A DNA stretch of 64,000 nt from JAJXWB01 sp965246795 (lineage in GTDB: Bacteria > Pseudomonadota > Alphaproteobacteria > Rhizobiales > Beijerinckiaceae), in assembly GCA_965246795.1 (NCBI GenBank), contig CBDFFN010000008.1, forward strand, positions 496,001 to 560,000, given 5' to 3'. Shown here in pieces: positions 61,551 to 64,000 of the stretch. Position 1 is the stretch's first letter; every line of letters begins with the position of its first letter. The position numbers and the translations under genes are program-made. The notes beneath the pieces are model-generated. The model saw only the letters and a program-made list of their open reading frames with translations. It was not told the DNA's origin and searched no databases.

Positions 61551-61772
61551 ATGGCCGATGGACGCGACACCCTCACGGGTCTCACGGAAGCGGAAGCCAA
61601 GGAATTCCACGGCTTCTTCATCACCAGCTTTATTGGGTTCACGGTTATCGCGATCATCGCGCATTTCCTCGTGTGGCAATGGCGGCCCTGGCTGCCGTCC
61701 GCAAAGGGATATGCAGCGCTGACCGATGGCCTCAGCGCCGCCCTGACGGGCGTCGTCACATTGATCTCGTAA
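61551..61772 (+). CDS. pufB: LH1 antenna beta subunit
   Basis: The 73-residue peptide has GLTEAEAKEFHGFFITSFIG (about 10-29), His20, one membrane helix with the bacteriochlorophyll ligand His38 in AIIAHFLVWQWRPW, and an unusual C-terminal extension of 26 residues (LPSAKGYAALTDG onward). AGGA lies about eight bases before the ATG. It forms the LH1 ring with PufA. Confidence 0.95.
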   Translation: MADGRDTLTGLTEAEAKEFHGFFITSFIGFTVIAIIAHFLVWQWRPWLPSAKGYAALTDGLSAALTGVVTLIS

Positions 61773-61788
61773 GGCAGGAGACGCTGTC

Positions 61789-61986
61789 ATGTGGAAAATT
61801 TGGCTGCTCTTCGATCCTCGCCGCACGCTGATCGCACTGTTCACGTTTCTCTTCGGTCTCGCACTTTTGATCCATTTCATCCTGCTCTCAACGGACAGGT
61901 TCAATTGGCTCGAGGGTGCCCGCAAGAAAACGTCGTTCATCACCGAAACGGTTCCGGGTCTCCCGGCGCCGCCGCTGGTTGGCTAA
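61789..61986 (+). CDS. pufA: LH1 antenna alpha subunit
   Basis: The 65-residue peptide has the standard MWKIWLLFDPRRTLIALFTF start and the bacteriochlorophyll ligand His29 in ALLIHFILLSTDRFNWLEG. The C-terminus is Pro-rich. It starts 16 bases after pufB. Confidence 0.96.
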   Translation: MWKIWLLFDPRRTLIALFTFLFGLALLIHFILLSTDRFNWLEGARKKTSFITETVPGLPAPPLVG

Positions 61987-62003
61987 CAATCGCAGATCCT
62001 TCG

Positions 62004-62027
62004 GGCGGGCGGCTTCGGCTGCCCGCC
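62004..62027 (+). promoter_or_regulatory. Stable hairpin between pufA and pufL
   Basis: A 10-bp stem (one G-T pair) closes on a TTCG tetraloop: GGCGGGCGGC-TTCG, then GCTGCCCGCC. Such intercistronic hairpins protect pufBA mRNA and set the excess of LH1 over reaction-centre subunits. No T-run, so it is not a terminator. Confidence 0.75.
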
Positions 62028-62094
62028 TGATTTCCAAGAAATGGTCCGCGCTCGCGGGTTTGATGACGACGCCTGTTGCCGCTGGGAGGCACCG

Positions 62095-62925
62095 ATGGCC
62101 CTGCTGAATTTCGAACGCAAATACCGGGTCCGCGGCGGCACGCTCGTCGGCGGCGACCTATTCGATTTCTGGGTCGGCCCGTTCTGGGTCGGCTTCTTTG
62201 GCGTGATGACGTTCTTCTTCGCCGCGCTCGGCACAGCGCTGATCTTTTACGGCGCCTCACAGGGCACAACGTGGAATCCTTGGCTCATCTCGATCGATCC
62301 GCCGAGCGTCGAATGGGGCCTGCGGCTTGCGCCGATGGCGGAAGGCGGGCTGTGGCAGATCATTACGATGTGCGCGACGATCGCCTTCGTCTCATGGGCG
62401 CTGCGTGAAGTCGAAATCTGCCGCAAACTCGGCATCGGCTATCACGTGCCGGTCGCCTTTGGCTTCGCCATCCTCGCTTATGTCACGCTGGTCATCATCC
62501 GGCCGATGTTGATGGGTGCCTGGGCCTATGGATTTCCATACGGGATTTATAGTCACCTAAACTGGGTGTCGACGACCGGCTACCAATACGTGAACTTCCA
62601 CTACAACCCCGCGCATATGATCGCAGTGTCGTTTTTCTTCACCAACGCGCTTGCGCTTGCGATGCATGCCGGCGTGATCCTCTCCTCCGTCAATCCGGCG
62701 AAGGGCGAGTTGGTAAAGACACCGGAACACGAGAACACTTATTTCCGCGACACGATCGGCTACTCGATCGGCACGCTTGGCATCCACCGCCTCGGCCTAT
62801 TCCTGGCGTTGTCGGCAGCGTTCTGGAGCGCCGTCTGCATCGTGATCAGCGGCCCGTTCTTCATCGGCGGCTGGCCCGACTGGTGGAACTGGTACCTCAA
62901 TATCCCGATCTGGGCCGGCTTCTAA
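62095..62925 (+). CDS. pufL: Photosynthetic reaction centre L subunit
   Basis: The 276-residue protein has five membrane helices; MALLNFERKYRVRGGTLVGG at the N-terminus, SHLNWVSTTGYQYVNFHYNP (about 152-171) with His ligands, and HAGVILSSVNPAKG. It holds the special pair, bacteriopheophytin and QA/QB region with PufM. The internal ATG 62095 with GGGAGG upstream is preferred over 62041. Confidence 0.97.
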   Translation: MALLNFERKYRVRGGTLVGGDLFDFWVGPFWVGFFGVMTFFFAALGTALIFYGASQGTTWNPWLISIDPPSVEWGLRLAPMAEGGLWQIITMCATIAFVSWALREVEICRKLGIGYHVPVAFGFAILAYVTLVIIRPMLMGAWAYGFPYGIYSHLNWVSTTGYQYVNFHYNPAHMIAVSFFFTNALALAMHAGVILSSVNPAKGELVKTPEHENTYFRDTIGYSIGTLGIHRLGLFLALSAAFWSAVCIVISGPFFIGGWPDWWNWYLNIPIWAGF

Positions 62926-62949
62926 AGCGCGAGAGAAGAGGGCACATCA

Positions 62950-63936
62950 ATGGCCACTTATCAAAACATCTTTACCCGCGTGCAGATCCGCGGCTTGCCA
63001 GACCTCGGCGTGCCGTTGCCCGCCGGCGGGCTCTACGAACGCAAGAAGGCGACGACGTTCTCCTACTTGCTCGGCTGGATCGGCGATGCGCAGGTCGGGC
63101 CGATCTATCTCGGCTGGACCGGCATCACGTCGCTGGTTCTCGGCTTTGCGGCCTTCGAGATCATCGGCCTCAACATGCTGATGTCGGTGAACTGGAGCCC
63201 GATCGAACTCGTTCGACGCCTCTTCTGGCTTGGACTCAATCCGCCGGAGGAAAAGTATGGCCTCACGATATTGCCGCCGCTCAACGAGGGCGGCTGGTGG
63301 CTGATCGCCGGCTTCTGCATGACGACGTCGGTGCTGCTGTGGTGGGTGCGCATGTACCGCCGCGCACGCGCGCTTGGCATGGGCACGCACGTGCCATGGG
63401 CTTTCGCGTCGGCGATCTTTTTGATGCTGTCGATCGGCTTCATCCGGCCGATCCTGATGGGTCAGTGGAGCGAGGCGCCGGCCTTCGGCATCTTCCCGCA
63501 TCTCGAATGGACCAACAATTTCTCGCTGCGCTACGGCAATCTTTTCTACAACCCTTTCCACGCGCTCTCGATCGCCTTCCTCTACGGTTCGGCGCTGCTG
63601 TTTGCGATGCATGGCGCGACGATCCTCGCGGTTACCCGCTACGGCGGCGAACGCGAACTCGAACAGATCACTGATCGCGGCACCGGCACGGAGCGTGCGG
63701 CGCTCTTCTGGCGCTGGACGATGGGCTTCAACGCGACGATGGAATCGATTCATCGCTGGGCGTGGTGGTTTGCGGTGCTGACGACGCTCACCGGCGCCAT
63801 CGGCATCCTGCTGACGGGCACGGTCGTCGACAATTGGTACGAATGGGCGGTGCGCCACGGCACGGCGCCGAACGATCTGTCGATCTGGGGCCAGATCGCC
63901 GATCCCTCGCAGGCGCCGTTCCTGCAGAAGAAATAG
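62950..63936 (+). CDS. pufM: Photosynthetic reaction centre M subunit
   Basis: The 328-residue protein starts MATYQNIFTRVQIRGLPDLG and contains WTNNFSLRYGNLFYNPFHAL (about 184-203) with a special-pair His, then AMHGATILAVTRYGGERELE with an iron-ligand His and Glu. It follows pufL by 24 bases. No pufC follows. Confidence 0.97.
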   Translation: MATYQNIFTRVQIRGLPDLGVPLPAGGLYERKKATTFSYLLGWIGDAQVGPIYLGWTGITSLVLGFAAFEIIGLNMLMSVNWSPIELVRRLFWLGLNPPEEKYGLTILPPLNEGGWWLIAGFCMTTSVLLWWVRMYRRARALGMGTHVPWAFASAIFLMLSIGFIRPILMGQWSEAPAFGIFPHLEWTNNFSLRYGNLFYNPFHALSIAFLYGSALLFAMHGATILAVTRYGGERELEQITDRGTGTERAALFWRWTMGFNATMESIHRWAWWFAVLTTLTGAIGILLTGTVVDNWYEWAVRHGTAPNDLSIWGQIADPSQAPFLQKK

Positions 63937-63958
63937 CGTCAACGAGAGCGCCGAAAAG

Positions 63959-63990
63959 GCCGGAGGGTTTCGATCTTCCGGCTTTTTTTT
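63959..63990 (+). terminator. Rho-independent terminator of the puf operon
   Basis: GCCGGAGG and CTTCCGGC (one G-T pair) form an 8-bp stem with an 8-base loop, followed by eight T. It lies 22 bases after pufM, so the operon ends with pufM. Confidence 0.93.
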
Positions 63991-64000
63991 GCTCAAGCCT

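Noticed and set aside
1..64000. CRISPR arrays, rRNA genes and complete insertion sequences
   Set aside because: No regularly spaced repeats, rRNA sequence or transposase with terminal repeats was seen.

Overview
The window is GC-rich DNA from a purple, bacteriochlorophyll-a-type phototrophic alphaproteobacterium. The order crtEF-bchCXYZ-pufBALM with bchIDO-crtIB, the spirilloxanthin-pathway genes crtC/crtD/crtF, PpsR-type TGT-N12-ACA boxes and the general gene content point to Hyphomicrobiales, perhaps Beijerinckiaceae or a relative. The genus is not decidable from the sequence alone.

Region 1 (1-22,960) is accessory and partly decayed. It holds small stress-type genes (DUF3606, DUF3597, YidB, two DUF2382 proteins, a PhnA-like membrane protein), a SemiSWEET, a bicarbonate uptake module (sbtA-sbtB with a divergent LysR regulator), kup, and a carbohydrate operon (permuted ROK kinase, GH15 hydrolase, zwf). 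Several genes are broken: a membrane-protein paralogue, a DUF6671 gene and an HNH endonuclease gene.

Region 2 (22,961-30,540) has an orphan branched-chain amino-acid binding protein, then a low-GC phage-type island. The island carries a large terminase, a DUF5681 protein, a ParB-adenine methyltransferase fusion and an unknown protein. Decayed serine recombinase and arylesterase fragments lie on one side and an intact arylesterase on the other.

Region 3 (30,690-36,990) is a compact catabolic or uptake locus: an NMT1-type binding protein divergent from tetR-permease-epimerase-GNAT-DapA-like-ATPase. Two perfect operators share one core and flank the tetR gene. The substrate is unknown; this is the best candidate here for an undescribed pathway.

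Region 4 (37,200-45,110) is core-like: a YbjN-domain gene, proC, a TetR-type regulator, tRNA-Pro(CGG), a BLUF blue-light sensor, a small thioredoxin-like [2Fe-2S] protein, an MFS transporter, a second SemiSWEET, DUF4142, an acyl-CoA dehydrogenase and a soluble cytochrome c.

Region 5 (45,276-63,990) is the photosynthesis gene cluster. Mg-chelatase subunits I and D with bchO, then crtI and crtB, run on the plus strand. crtD and crtC run on the minus strand, divergent from crtE and crtF across a pair of PpsR boxes. bchC-X-Y-Z (chlorophyllide reductase) follow, then the LH1 and reaction-centre genes pufB-A-L-M, which end in a strong terminator with no pufC. The genes together make bacteriochlorophyllide, methoxylated carotenoids and the core RC-LH1 complex.
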